Source: Echinococcus granulosus
Taxonomy: Eukaryota > Platyhelminthes > Cestoda > Cyclophyllidea > Taeniidae
NCBI RefSeq assembly: GCF_000524195.1
Contig: NW_020170574.1
Span: 25,047-86,405, forward strand
DNA: 61,359 nt
Direction: 5' to 3'
The position numbers were made by a program, and so were the translations under genes. Shown in pieces: positions 11,808-23,798 of the stretch; the stretch's first letter is position 1, and each line of letters opens with the position of its first letter. The notes beneath the pieces were generated by a model. It was not told the DNA's origin. It worked only from the letters and a program-made list of their open reading frames with translations, and did not search any database.

Positions 11808-14800
11808 TACCTGAAGCTGTTCTTAATCCCTCGCAGAAATCACAAATCCAGCCGAAACAAGTACCTCTGAAATTTCTAATACAAGCAGATGAATTGCGGA
11901 CACAAAAGTCAAAGCGCTCACAAGATGATGTAAGTGATAATTCGGTATTCCATTTGTAGAGATTTCCTCGTTCCATCTTTTCAAGATCGCCTAGTGACAG
12001 TGACGACAGTAACTGGGGGAGTAGCGCTGAGGAGTTGCTTTCCAGTGGCTGCCTACCCATCTCACAACCAAAAATCCAGAAAGGAGACACTGTCGCAACC
12101 AATGCTGGCCCTTTTGGCTGTTTAAAAGTGGAGAAAGCTGACGTAAATGTAATTGAAAAGTTATCTAAAAGTATTGTTAAAAATTCTGCTACTTCGGGAG
12201 CTCTGATGGAACTGCATGGAGGTAGATTCCTTGCATGTTTTGCATAGTCCAAGCACTTTCAGATGGAACCTTTCCGAAAAGTAATATTACTAAATTGGAA
12301 TACAGGGAGTCCACGCCAGATATCCAAGATGACCGCTATTTCTGTGAGTTTTTTCCTCTTTACTTAAATGAAGTATGAACTCAGTAAGTTCAGTTTTGCA
12401 ATTTATTGGAAAGCAAATGTTTCGATGAGAAACAAATGGTCAAATATACTTAAGGTCAATTCTAACATTGTTCTTTTCTCATCATGAAATATCATAGAAC
12501 GTAAGTGTACAATTTGCTAATGCTGTAACTTTATCTCCGAGATGGACATTTAACACTTCTTGAAGCTACCTAACAAAAACAACCACCAGCTGGTGCCTGA
12601 TGGCCTTCATACGCGTAATTGTGTTAGTAATATTAATTGAGTAATGGAGAAGAGCCGAAATAGTAACTATTAAATTTGACAGTAAAGAAATAAATTGCAC
12701 TTAGTGAGTTTGTGGGCAGTAAACTGTTCCAATTAAATAATCGAACTAAAGAACGGCAATTAAAAGAACTAAGAGAACTCATGATTATATATTCTGCGCT
12801 CGTTTTAGTCTGCTACATATGTGAAAAGTTTTACTTGGATCCCTGCCCCACACACCCAATCTTGTGGATTAGGTCAGCTGAACTGCTAGGATGTGATGCC
12901 GTAAAGTCCGGCAAAATCGACGACTGCAGCTGTGGCAAGGATGAACGCAACCACGCTAAAAGGTCAGCGCCAGAGCTCTTCATTCATGTAGGTCGGTCGA
13001 GTATCAAAGGAGCTGGCCTTGGTGCCTGGGCGGAAAGGAAAATCCCCATTGGTTCGGTTTTAGGGCCCTATGATGGTGAAATCATTCCTTTGGAAGGCTT
13101 GTCTGACGAGGAATTCGAAATGGTGCATAAATGATACGGCTTTAATTTGTGAGAACTTGGTCAACTTATTCAGCATCGACGCGCACAAATGCTGTCTATG
13201 ATGAATAGAAAACCAAACCCATACCCATTTATAAGTGTAAATCAATCTTGAGCTGTAAGGACTTCTTGAAGCATGTTTGTCTGGAGCCCATTAGTTTGAT
13301 TAAAACTATTTTTTTCTAAATAACCGCCTTACATTTTCAGAGATCACGTTCTGGATACGCCTGGTTGGTTAAAGATAACCGGCCTGGTACCAAAGGCCAT
13401 CTTGTAGATGCGGCTCGGCCCATACTTTCAAACTGGTTAAGAGTGGGTTTTAGGCACATCTCAGTTCATTTCAAAGAATCTTCTCTGATATAAATTATTT
13501 ACCAAGAAAGCTCAGCGGATTGTTTTATTCCAAGTTCATTATACGATTTATCGAACATGTTTTTTGGTTTACATAACTAGTAAATTGCTGATAATTCCTA
13601 CCAAACCCATTCCTAGCATTTGCGTATTTCGTGTAAAATTGGGCTAAAATAGGACTTTGCTTTTTCAAACTGTTTGTTGATTTTAGTTTGTTAACTGTGC
13701 ACGAAGTGAGAAGGAGCAAAATTTGGTGGCAATACAGTACAGGGGCGAAATTTATTACCGAGCCTGCAAAGTAATGTCTTTTTCAAGTTGAAATGAAGCA
13801 TTTAGAACATTATGCCTGGCTATGAACTGTTAACATATTACGGTGATAAGGTACGTGATATTTTCAGTTCTTTTTTCTTAGCCATATCATTGGCGATCTT
13901 GGGAGTTTTGCAGCTAAAAAATAACTTTAGAACATGAATTAAAACTTTGGAATGGTTAAAATTTTAAATGCTTGAATTCATTATACATTTCCCTTCTTCC
14001 ATAGTTTGCAAAGGAACTTGGAATCCACTACAAATCGTATATTGAAATTGAAAATCTCAAAACAGGTACGGCTGGTTCACTCAATCCAGACACTTGCGAA
14101 GGCTAGATAATTCCGTAAATATATGATTATAATCAACTTATAAGCAATTATTATTACAACCAAAATTTTGTCAGACGAAATATGGAATTCATTTTAGCAT
14201 TTAAGTGTTCCAATGTTTTGTTTTTTTTTTGCAGAACCCTCTGACACCCGAAAATGCAGTGATTGCAATAAGGTGTTTCGTCAGAAGTCAAGTTTAGAGG
14301 AGCACCTCAAAGTTCACTCCACCTATTCTCCCTTCCAGTGTCCCGAATGCAAAGAAAGGTTTAAGAGAAAGGCATCTCTGAAAGCCCATGTGGAAAATCA
14401 CACAGGTATTAATAATCCGATGTATCCAAGCCGATTACGGTTATTCTTTTAAATGCGTCTAAGGCACCAAAGAAGCGATATAGTATGATCGTTAAAACTT
14501 AAATGCGCTTATTTATCATGTAAATAAATGGAAGTGTAATCTACTGTATTTATTGTATATTTCATCAAACAAACCGGTATATGACCCAATTTCCTCTAAA
14601 GCACTCATTGTCTGAAATTTACCACAATTGAAATTAGATTGGAACGAAACTGCTTAAAATGAGGGAATAAAAAGCCCTTATTGTTTATAATCTCCATTTA
14701 TGATTTCCATAAAAACTATTCGACAGTTCCATGATCCGCACTAAGAAGTGGAATGAAAATGAAATTTTAAGTTTTTAAATGGATACGGAGTTGGTGTTAT

Positions 14801-15913
14801 TGTGATAACAAATAGAAAAACATAACAAGAGACTGAATTTAGCGCACTTTAATAGAAGGATCCCGGATACTTTGTCAGTAACCATGACTTCTATAAATGC
14901 ATAAAATTCACTTAGCCAGACTTATAAGGAGACAGTGATAACAGCAACGGCATAAGCGCCGATATCAAAGAGTAAATTAAGAATCAAAACATAAAAATGG
15001 AAAAAGTTTTGCCTATAATTGCACATGTATTGACTATGTTGAAAGGCGTTCTTTCCTTAATAATGCATCCAGCTTACTGAAGGACAACCATGCATGGTAG
15101 ATGGTAGAAGCTTGTTCAATTATTTGCGTGTGCAACAGGTCGTGTGGAAGAAGTCGTGGGTTTTATCATTTATACGCGTTTTAGGATTAAAACCCCATCT
15201 ATGCATTGATTGTGGTAAATCATTTTCAAGGCGCGCTTATCTTCTGCGGCACGCCGCCGCAAAACACAGAGGTGAATTGAATTACTTTGTCAGTATTTTT
15301 ATAGGTATATTACTTTATAGAATTCATATACACATGGCTAGTGGTCAACTTTGGTGATTGTGCGTTAGCGCTACCTCTAACCCACGACAAAGATGCTGGA
15401 CTTCTCTTAATACTGTTCGTTTCAGGATTGAAACCGTACCCATGTAGTGATTGCAAAAAATCCTTCCCATATTCCTCAAGCCTTCGCACTCACGTTGCCA
15501 CAGTTCACAAGGGTGGGTTAGTTCATTTCTGGCTATTTACATTTAGTGTTTTTTTAACCTATCCATTACATTAACTTTTAACAGCACGATTTCGTAAAAA
15601 TCTTTCCATTAACTCTAATGGTACTTTACTACAACTGAAAAACTCGTTCGTTCAAGTAATACAGCAAGTCTGTTTTATAGGTTATAATCCACGAAAATGA
15701 AATGTTTATCTGACACGAGACTCTAAAATGCCTTTCGCATGTTCATTATAGGATTGAGGCCGCATCGGCGCAGCGATTGCGGTAGATTGTTTCCATGTCG
15801 CGCTTATCTTCAAATGCATGTCGCTTCAAAGCACGGGGGTAGGTTAAGTTGCGCTACCAGTCACGTCGCAGGCATGTTACTCGGCAGAAGTTGCATATAT
15901 CCTTCAGCTATTT
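11808..15913 (+). CDS. PRDM9-like histone methyltransferase with PR/SET domain and C2H2 fingers
   Basis: Exons supported by frame and GT-AG sites are 11808-11929, 11960-12221, 12248-12343, about 12705-13122, 13341-13442, 13687-13770, 13806-13850, 14005-14065, 14235-14405, 15185-15271, 15426-15512 and 15752-15838. The last exon may read on to a stop at 15913. After a serine-rich N-terminal part comes a helix like the SSXRD motif ([14 protein letters not shown]), then a zinc knuckle with the PRDM9 spacing ([15 protein letters not shown]). The PR/SET domain follows: [55 protein letters not shown], then KELGI. This order is that of vertebrate PRDM7/9, which trimethylates histone H3 at recombination hotspots. 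The equivalents of the active-site tyrosines seem present. Five C2H2 fingers follow, two in one exon and three in single-finger exons; the last has lost its first cysteine. The start codon and the joint between 12343 and 12705 are unresolved. Family assignment is secure; a meiotic role is inference. Confidence 0.88.
15011..15095 (+). pseudogene. Decayed C2H2 finger exon inside the PRDM9-like gene
   Basis: The frame reads [20 protein letters not shown] followed by KDNHAW. This parallels the neighbouring fingers ([22 protein letters not shown]), but the second cysteine is lost, the cysteine spacing is wrong and only one histidine remains. No clean 3' splice site precedes it. It looks like a further duplicate of the single-finger exon that has died, and it sits between the two-finger exon and the first live 87-nt exon. 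Confidence 0.5.
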
Positions 15914-16712
15914 AGATACCTACTATTACCATGAACATGTCCTTAAATATACTGTATGATATCCTTCACTGAGTTCTTGTTTTAGGACCTCCTTTTGAAT
16001 TTTAGTCCTTGGTGCCGTCCTTCTGGTAATGTTGTTGACTTTCGGCTTTCTATTTTTAGAAAATCAGTGAACAATTTTAGTGGATCAGCGCCTTTTAATT
16101 CGTTTTTTCCCCATCTTTGTAATTGTGGCATTTTTATAATGCAATTCCACTTTTGTAATTTACATCCCATCCCACTTTGTGTGATATTTTTCCTAGACGT
16201 GACAATATCCCAACACTTTAGTATTTGTTTAAAAAGTTCGTTCTGCCTCACCTTTTAATGTTATTTATTAAAAATCTTTGAGCCAACTTGGTTTGAATTT
16301 CAGTTTTTCCAATTAAATTTAAACTCATATATCTCATCATAAATAGCTTCTTGTTTTCTTCTGATACTGTAGTAAATACGGCCCATAAATCCTTTTTTGT
16401 CAGAATTTTTTAACCTAGCAGACAAAGCGTTGCCATATCATTTTAAAATGCATTAAGCATATACAGTCTTGTGACTATTTTAAAATAGCAGGCAAACAAT
16501 GGGGATGGACTCACACTTTATGCAGGCTTCTCATTTTAAACATGTTTATCATTCCGTCTTTAATGAGTTTTACGATTTCTGCAAAAGCTACTCGCACCAT
16601 TTTTACGGTACGTTTACTATCTGTCAGCAGTTAAAGAATCCATCTATATGTTAATAAATCATACTAAAATTAGGAGAATATGAACAGCTAAGTTGTTCCC
16701 CTTACTAGAATT
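15914..16712. other. Spacer downstream of the PRDM9-like gene
   Basis: No further finger exon is visible after 15838. Opposed open frames of 87-89 codons at 15982-16258 overlap on both strands and show no known domain. I see nothing else to annotate. Confidence 0.4.
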
Positions 16713-16905
16713 TGTAATGTTTTAACTGTTTGTTTAACTCTGGGTTTTGCATGTGGGCTACTTAACACTCCGCCATTGTACCTCAGCCAAGCGGCCTGGC
16801 CTCGGTGCCATGCCAGTAGCACCGCCCAGCCCTTCTATGGGTCGATAAAGCATATTCTGCTTAAGTCTTAACACCTCTTTTGTCTTCCGGGAAGTCGCAG
16901 TGTGC
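16713..16905 (+). mobile_element. Solo LTR of family A
   Basis: It opens TGTAATGTTTTAACTG and runs about 193 bases, the same length as the longest LTRs of the complete copies. It contains the shared blocks TGTTTGTTTAAC, GGGCTACTTAACACTCCGCC, a CAGTAGC block, and CTTTTGTCTTCCGGGAAGTC near its end. I found no partner LTR about 0.9 kb to either side, so it is probably the product of LTR-LTR recombination. Confidence 0.6.
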
Positions 16906-18989
16906 TAAATGCTAGAAATGACAACATGGAAATATACCAGATCTCTTATTTTCACCAACTCGATGCTGATTACATAGGAGTATCTAGGGCGCTGCCTGCT
17001 TTAGCTATGTTCATTGTGCAAATGGTGAATGGGATTTATTGGTGCGTTTTCTTCCCAACATAACTATAATGCGTTTTCACGGTTTCAACATCTAAAATTG
17101 GATGCCGCTCTCCGATGCCACTATTGTTTAACTAAATTTTTCACTGCCTTATTATCGAGCAACATTGCATGTTCCTCTTGATAGCGATGTTATTGGATAC
17201 TTTATGGACGAAGTAAGAAATAATTTATGCAAAATCCCCATTAGTTAATTTTGACTTACCAAGATGGCCTCTATCCTTTTAATCATAAATCAACCTTTTG
17301 GTATCCAGACCATTCCCAGTATGAAATCAGGCATCACTGCCCACATACCGGCTATTTCAACGTACCAAATACAATTATGGGTTCAAGTTTTTATTTACAG
17401 CCTTACAAAATCAGTAATGGAGCAGATTGGTTTCAATAGTGCCTTCGTACAGCCTTGTTATATGAATATGATGCATCTACTAAGAAGTTTTCTTTGCTGT
17501 CTAGTGTAGGTTTCAAGTCAGCTACTTTTGCTTGAACAACAACTGTATCAAAATTCAATATCATTTATTCACGCTTTGCTATGAAACTTATTCACCTCCA
17601 CGGATTTTTCTTTGAGATCGGTGTTATTGACAGTCACAGTTGTAGCTCAAATATCTTAGGTGGCTGACTCGCCTCCATTAGTCAAATCTCTCCCAAAAAG
17701 ATTTTTCCATCTCAGACCATTGAAGAAATTGCATCTACTGAAATGTATTTTAAATATGGTAAAGTTAAACCACTTTATTCTGGTCTTTTAAAATAGCAAT
17801 ACAACTGCAGTAAAACATGGAACATTTTGTTAAGTGCCATTCCTTTATTGTAGTTGTCGGCAAAATAAGTGTCTATTACCACAAGTATTCGCGTATAATC
17901 AGGTCTTTTCTTGTTATGGGTGGTATTGAGAGTGTGGTTTTCACTCAGGTACATCCATTGTTAAATACCTAATGGAGGGGAAGTTCGGAGGATTTTAATA
18001 TGTCATCTAGCCTCTTTTGGTGTTCAAATTGTGAGATTGGGCATTTTAAAATGACCCCGTTGATGTAACTTTCATTGCTCATTCTTTATTCGTAAGCCAA
18101 ATCTTAAAATGCATTTATTATTGAAACAAAATGAACCCAAGTAAAGGTCCAGAAAACATCACACCAAATCGATACCTGGTTTCTACTTCTTTGCAAATCT
18201 TTGACACTTTTTACCGTTCATGCGGACCATTTAGTCATTGCATTGTAGATCACTGTTCCAGTGGTGGTGTTCTAGTCTCTCGATTACTGCTGGTAACCCG
18301 CTGGCCTTTTGCACATAATCGGTTATCTAACATCCACACTCACATACCACATTAACAACTTCAAGAAGGACTCGAACTGTAGAATTGGAAACTCCTTCTT
18401 ACAATTGGATTGCCTCATGCATCTTGCACGGATATTCTGTTTTGAGCCGACGGATTTACCTATTCATAGTTGATGCCCTTCTTCTTCGACATTTAGTCGT
18501 AGCAATCAGCCAGAGAAATTGAGGTCGTCAGTCCTTCAAAATGAATTCGTTGACATTCCTGCCAATGTCGTGTAGTTTTGCATTCAGCATCAAGCTCATT
18601 TTTGAAATTCAATAAAGATTGTAGATTAGCAGGGAAGGAGTGATACAAGCAGGGGCGTGAGGTTGGTAACAGTCTCATCTCCATGTTCCAACAAATCTAG
18701 AAGGAAACATTTTGCTGTGGTGCAGCGATTGATTCGTTTATTTCTTTTGAAACTTAACAGTTTCTTTCCTTTGATACTTTTTGGGTTGTGAGAAGCAGAC
18801 TTTGCCTGCCAATAAAAGTGTCAAATTGATAACTTTTGCATCTGTTTTTCTGAGCCCTTCCATATAATGGCTTTTCTTCAAAATCTATTTTACCGTTAAC
18901 GCAATTTTTGCCTTTAGCGCTACTAAAGGCCATAGCCAGGTATGTAAAGCTTGATACTGATTTCACTATTACATAGAGAGCTATCAAAA
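16906..18989. other. Unassigned intergenic stretch
   Basis: No gene recognised. Short frames (17251-17439, 17264-17509, 18131-18355) overlap or are isolated and lack splice-supported extensions. The stretch lies within the repeat-rich block between two convergent genes, PRDM9-like and DCTN4. Confidence 0.4.
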
Positions 18990-19929
18990 CTTCCTAGAAA
19001 ACAAAAGAAGGCACAAAAGTAGGGCAGACTAGTGTATTATCGATTTACAGAAGGGTTAGAAGGCTACTGGAACGGCCCCGAGGCCATTTTATCCAGCAAA
19101 AGTACAAAGACCTAGATTTAAGTGTCACTGAAACTTAAACGAAGAGTTGAGCATATAATTGAAGAATTCCACAGCTCCCTCTACTTTTGAGCCTCGTGTC
19201 CAGAACTCCTCTCGGTCAACCTCTCGCGTCAGCCATCACAACGTAGTCGGTGTTCTAAGAAAAATACCCACAAACAATGCCATTGACTTCTCTAAGCAAT
19301 TCTACTGGATCTGGAGTTCCATCTTTTTTGGCAACTGAGTTCAGGGATGGGAAAAATGCGCTAGCCATCTCGCAGATCCATTAATATTGGTCAGAAAACT
19401 GGTCTAAAAGCAGTCATATAATTAATGTCAGGGTTTAACAGAGCTCCGCGTCTGTTCCTCTTTGCCGGTTTATTTCCACTTCAGTGTTCTATCTGGGGTT
19501 CATTCAGCTAGTGGCGAAGTAAGGTTAACATCGCGTGTTCACCTCATTGGCATCTTCATAAAGTTATCGTTGTCAGCTCCGTAACGAGCCTTTCCAGATA
19601 ATGCCGTTTCAGTTGCTAATAACTTCCTTGCAGACCACGGGACTTGGACGTCATTTTTAATTCTTTTGTAAAGGTCCAATGCAGACTCTCCCATCCGCAG
19701 CATATGCTCTTCCTCCATCGCGTTTCAGAAATAAAAAAATAAAATAAATAAAATCAAACTGTTTGTAATCTAGGCTTCGTTTTACCTTCCACTGCCACCA
19801 ATATGTCGTATTAAATCTTTCCTCAGAACAAAGGATGTATTGCCGACGTAAAAAAGGGTTGAGTGCCTCTGGACGGAAGTGCGATCGTTGTGCCCTTCAG
19901 TGTCCGAGTAATCCAAGCAATATATCACA
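18990..19929 (-). mobile_element. Miniature LTR retrotransposon, family A copy 3
   Basis: Read on the minus strand, the 5' LTR runs from 19929 to about 19804 and ends GACA. It is followed by TATTGGTGGCAGTGGAAGG, the same primer-site-like sequence as in copy 1. The 3' LTR begins at about 19173 with TGTGGAATTC after a purine tract (AGTAGAGGGAGC) and ends near 19000. The internal region matches copy 2 along most of its length, for example around 19440-19640 against 22110-22330. An internal frame at 19270-19380 shares the peptide TPDPVELLR with copies 1 and 4. The copy is clearly older or more diverged than copy 2, and its left end is approximate. Confidence 0.65.
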
Positions 19930-21630
19930 TGAATAATTGAACAACCATTGTTTGCCCAATCTTATGTGGATCAGTTAGCTCCAAAATGTGCTTTATTTGT
20001 AGTGATTTGATGCTTATTCAACATTATGGAGGTCAGATTCTAAAACAATGTGCAATAGGTGATTTTCCACATCTGTTTTACTGTAAATAACCCTATTGTC
20101 ACGAAATCCGCTTCCGGTAACTTCCCAGGACCTACATATGTAGTGTATTCCATCAAGAAAACAATGAATGATATCATCTCCACTTTGTAAACTAATACTA
20201 GTTCTGCTTGTTCTCCCTTGCAAACACCCCAACATTACCACCCTGCGGACGTGTAAGGAGATATCAAGCCTTAGTTGAACACGCGTTTTCGATATTGAAG
20301 GGCTGTACCTATCTTGGCTCTATCCCAAACCTCGGCTATTCTGGTCATGATCTCGAATGAATCCAGGCTCAGCCACATAAACACTATTTCCTTGCAGACA
20401 CCTACCCATATTTTGTGTTGAACAAGAAGTTTTCAAGATTGACTTAAAAAAATCAACAAATGTCTGAATTTGTTTTTTTTTGGACACTACACCTCATTTG
20501 ACTTTCCAAGAGCCATCGGCGACCGTCCACTCCAGTATGCCTAGACTCATTAAGAATAATGTCTCAAGCAATTAGGATGTAAAATTGGCTACCTTGTCTT
20601 GCTTATTGGTCACCCTCTTGCGACTCTACGTGCTAAATCTAACATTCCCGACAAACCTTCTCCTAGTTGATATCAGAAACAAAAGCGATGTTTGATCCCA
20701 GTCCCACGTACAGTTTTTCAGCACAACATTCATTTGGTACACTTGAGATCTTTTGAAGTTTAATTCGAAACAGGTAAATTGCACGAACGGTCAGCAGCGC
20801 GATTACCGACGGTGGCTTCGATAGGGGGACGAAACCGATGAAGGTTTTGTGGATACCTGTGGGCAGAGTTCATGGCCGCTCCAACCATATTTCTCGCGTT
20901 TTGTAACTGTTGGAGGGAGCGGTGTATAGAATTTAGGGTTAATAAGTTCACCTGTACCACTAGCTTTTCCACTATGGTCAGACTCAAACTGCCCAATGCT
21001 CTTATCTAGTATAGATTGAGCTCTGGATTTGCATCTAAAAAGTGTAAACATTTTGCCACTTTCCGCTTTAAGGCTCTAGGAAACGATTTGACTTGTCAGG
21101 CTTTTCTCTTCAACTTGACGCTGATGAAATTCCAAACATAAGCAGCAGTCAGCTCTACTTTCTAGAAATTGTAGCATTCCACACAGATCTTGATCAACAA
21201 ATGCATTTCGTTTTAGATATGTTGTCATTACATTAACTTTACAGGAAGTACCCTTGCAGTGCATTTTTCATCAGGCAAAGTGTTTCGCGAATATTTTCAA
21301 AATGCCATTTGCTCTCATGCTTTATCTAAATATCGCGATTATGGAACATAGCGAACTAAAAACACTGTACAAATTCCCTGGTAATATGAACCATTTGACA
21401 AAGATACCTCTACTAGAGAACTTGGAAGCCCAGCGAGTCCGTGATAATGGTGCTACAATGCTGCGAAAAAGGTTGCGAACTCGCGGTGTTGTTTACAAAT
21501 TCAAAGCAGCGTGCAAATTTCAATCCACAACTTTGGTTTGAAAGCCAAACTAATCTAAAATTAAAACAACTTGCTAAAAAAGGTTAGTTTATGATAGAAA
21601 AATAGTGTTTTGCGAATGCAAGCACAGGTA
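19930..21630. other. Unassigned spacer between family A copies
   Basis: No gene recognised. Minus-strand frames at 20760-21051 and a plus frame at 21254-21541 (95 codons) resemble nothing I know and lack splice support. Confidence 0.35.
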
Positions 21631-22675
21631 TTGCAGCACCCCGAGTCTAGGATAGAAAATGTACCGTAGACGTGTAGAAGGTCTGACGGATTACCGGCAT
21701 GGCCTAGAAGCCATTCTGCGGACTTCAGAACAATGGCATAGCCTCAAGTGCCTGCGAAACAAAATGAAGAGTTAAACAAGTAATCGGAGTATTACGCAGA
21801 CCCCTTCACTATTTGAGCGACGTCCACGGCGCTCCCCTTAGCCAGCCTCCTGCGGCGGCCATCTCAACGTATTAAGTGCTGTCAGGAAAAGCACCCACGA
21901 ACCAATCGCGTTAGTCACGGAATTCGCGTGCAGCTGAGAGGACAATTGACCATAAAGTCACCAAGCCCTCTTGGCAATTACACTGAATCCAGAGTTTCGT
22001 CCTGTTTGAAACTACATTGGAGGAAGGAGAATGGTGCAGACCATCAAGCAAGTCCATCGCTTGTCGTAAGAACACGGGCATAACAGTAGATTCATTTGGC
22101 AAAGAGCGGAGTTTGAACCAGTCTGTTCCTCCTTGCCACTTTGTTCTCGTTTCAGTGTCCTATCTGGGTTTCAGACAGCTAGTAGGTAGGTAAAGGTGGC
22201 GTCACGTGCTCACTCGATTAACATCTTCATGCAAGTACCGTAGTAAGCTCCGTTACGAACATTTCCGGATGTTTCACGACCACGGTTAGTGTCGCTTCAG
22301 TTGTTAACAGCTTGCCTGCAGAACACAGGACTGAAGCACTTGCCGACGAAAGACTTCGTATTCAACTTTTCCCTCCTCCACAGTGTTTGCCTATCTTTCT
22401 TCACGTTAAGGTTTAGCATCCAAAGATAAAAATCAGAGTGATTATCCTTTAAAAGTAGGTATGCTTTTCGTTGCCGCCAATGTAGCACCCTAAGTCTTTT
22501 TTGAAGCCAAAAGAAGTCATAATACAAGGACAAAAATGTACCGTCGAAGTACAAAGGAGCTGAGAGGCTATTGGCATGGTCCGCAGGCCATCCCACCCAG
22601 TGGAAACATAAAGGCGGAGCCTTCAGCACCCATGAACCCAAAATGAAGTGTTTAGCAAATAATCAAGGTATTACA
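21631..22675 (-). mobile_element. Miniature LTR retrotransposon, family A copy 2
   Basis: This is a complete element on the minus strand. The 5' LTR is 22481-22675, starts TGTAATACC and ends ACA. TTGGCGGC follows at the primer-site position. The 3' LTR is about 21631-21798 and starts TGCGTAATAC, preceded by a short purine run. The two LTRs share AAAATGTACCGT, GGCATGG, GCCAT and AAAATGAAG blocks when read on the plus strand. Overall length is about 1.05 kb, matching copy 1. The internal region has a 63-codon frame (21911-22102) with a frameshift relative to the frame shared by the other copies. It has no polymerase or integrase. Confidence 0.78.
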
Positions 22676-23798
22676 GATAGGCTCTCTTTGAAAAAGAGGA
22701 TTCTCCATCTCAGAACGTGATTTAGCTGCCGTCAATTCAACGGTAACGTATCGTAGCTGGACCTGTTTCGACGACCTCGACGCCTAGCAGCGAACACAAT
22801 CATGGCAAATAAGACCAAATACCAGTATCCCAGTTTTGACATTTTAGTAAGTCCAAAAGCAATAATACCTCTGAAGTAAAGAAAGTTCTGAAAAGTGAAC
22901 AGTTTGTGTCAAATGCAACCATTTTAGATCATCCGGCTTACTTACATTGTCGAAAGAATTTTGCTTTTTCTCTATGCCAAATGACGTAACTGCTCCGACC
23001 GTCGTGCTGATGTGAAGCAACGCTCATGCTGCCGATACTGGCACCCCAATCCTTCCGAACGCAAATTGTGAACCCGCCTTCAGGCCAGCCTGCTCAATAA
23101 TATGCTCGGAAAGACACGGAGTCCCAAATTGTACCGTTTTCTAGTGCTAATGGTCACTACGACAAAAGCATATAACACTGTTTGCTTCAGTCCCAAGTTA
23201 CTTGTCTTCCAATCGGCGCCACGTGAGTCTGACATCGCAGACTCAAGAAGCATAACGACTAGGCGATGAACTAAATGTCATCTTTTTCCCAGCGAGGGAA
23301 CGCTTCTAATAATCCAGCAGATGAGGTGTTCCCATAAAGATAATCGAGTATACAAGCTTACTCCATTTCATATCGAAGCTCTGGAAGCGACGACCACAAG
23401 ACGCAGACCATGCGGCAAAATGATCACGCCAATCCTTTACGGTATCCCACAACCCATCTCCCTGTTGGTGACATAAGGCCTGATTACTAGCCTCGCAAGC
23501 CTTTTTCTTTTACAGCTCCGAAAAAACCGACTCTCGACAATAATCACACATGGAGCGGCGGATGATAATTCCAAGGATGCGTTCTAATGGTAAGCATTAA
23601 CTCCTACTGGAGTCTTGGTAGCCCTATATTCTCTCCCTCAGATGCAAAATATAAAATGGCGTTAAATTATCTCCGAAATCTATGATATGCGAAGGATAAT
23701 CATTTTGAGAAAAAGTAACAAGGTGAAAAATGAAGAGGCGAAAGAAGAATGGCGGGTAGGAGCATCAGAGGCAGGGAAGACACACACTTACACCTACT
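22676..23798. other. Spacer and 3' flank of DCTN4
   Basis: No gene recognised. The right part, nearest 23799, should be 3' UTR of DCTN4, but I see no clear AATAAA on the minus strand there. Confidence 0.4.

Noticed and set aside
11704..12252. A 182-codon minus-strand open frame, among the longest in the region.
   Set aside because: It is antisense to two phase-matched exons of the PRDM9-like gene and shows no domain of its own.
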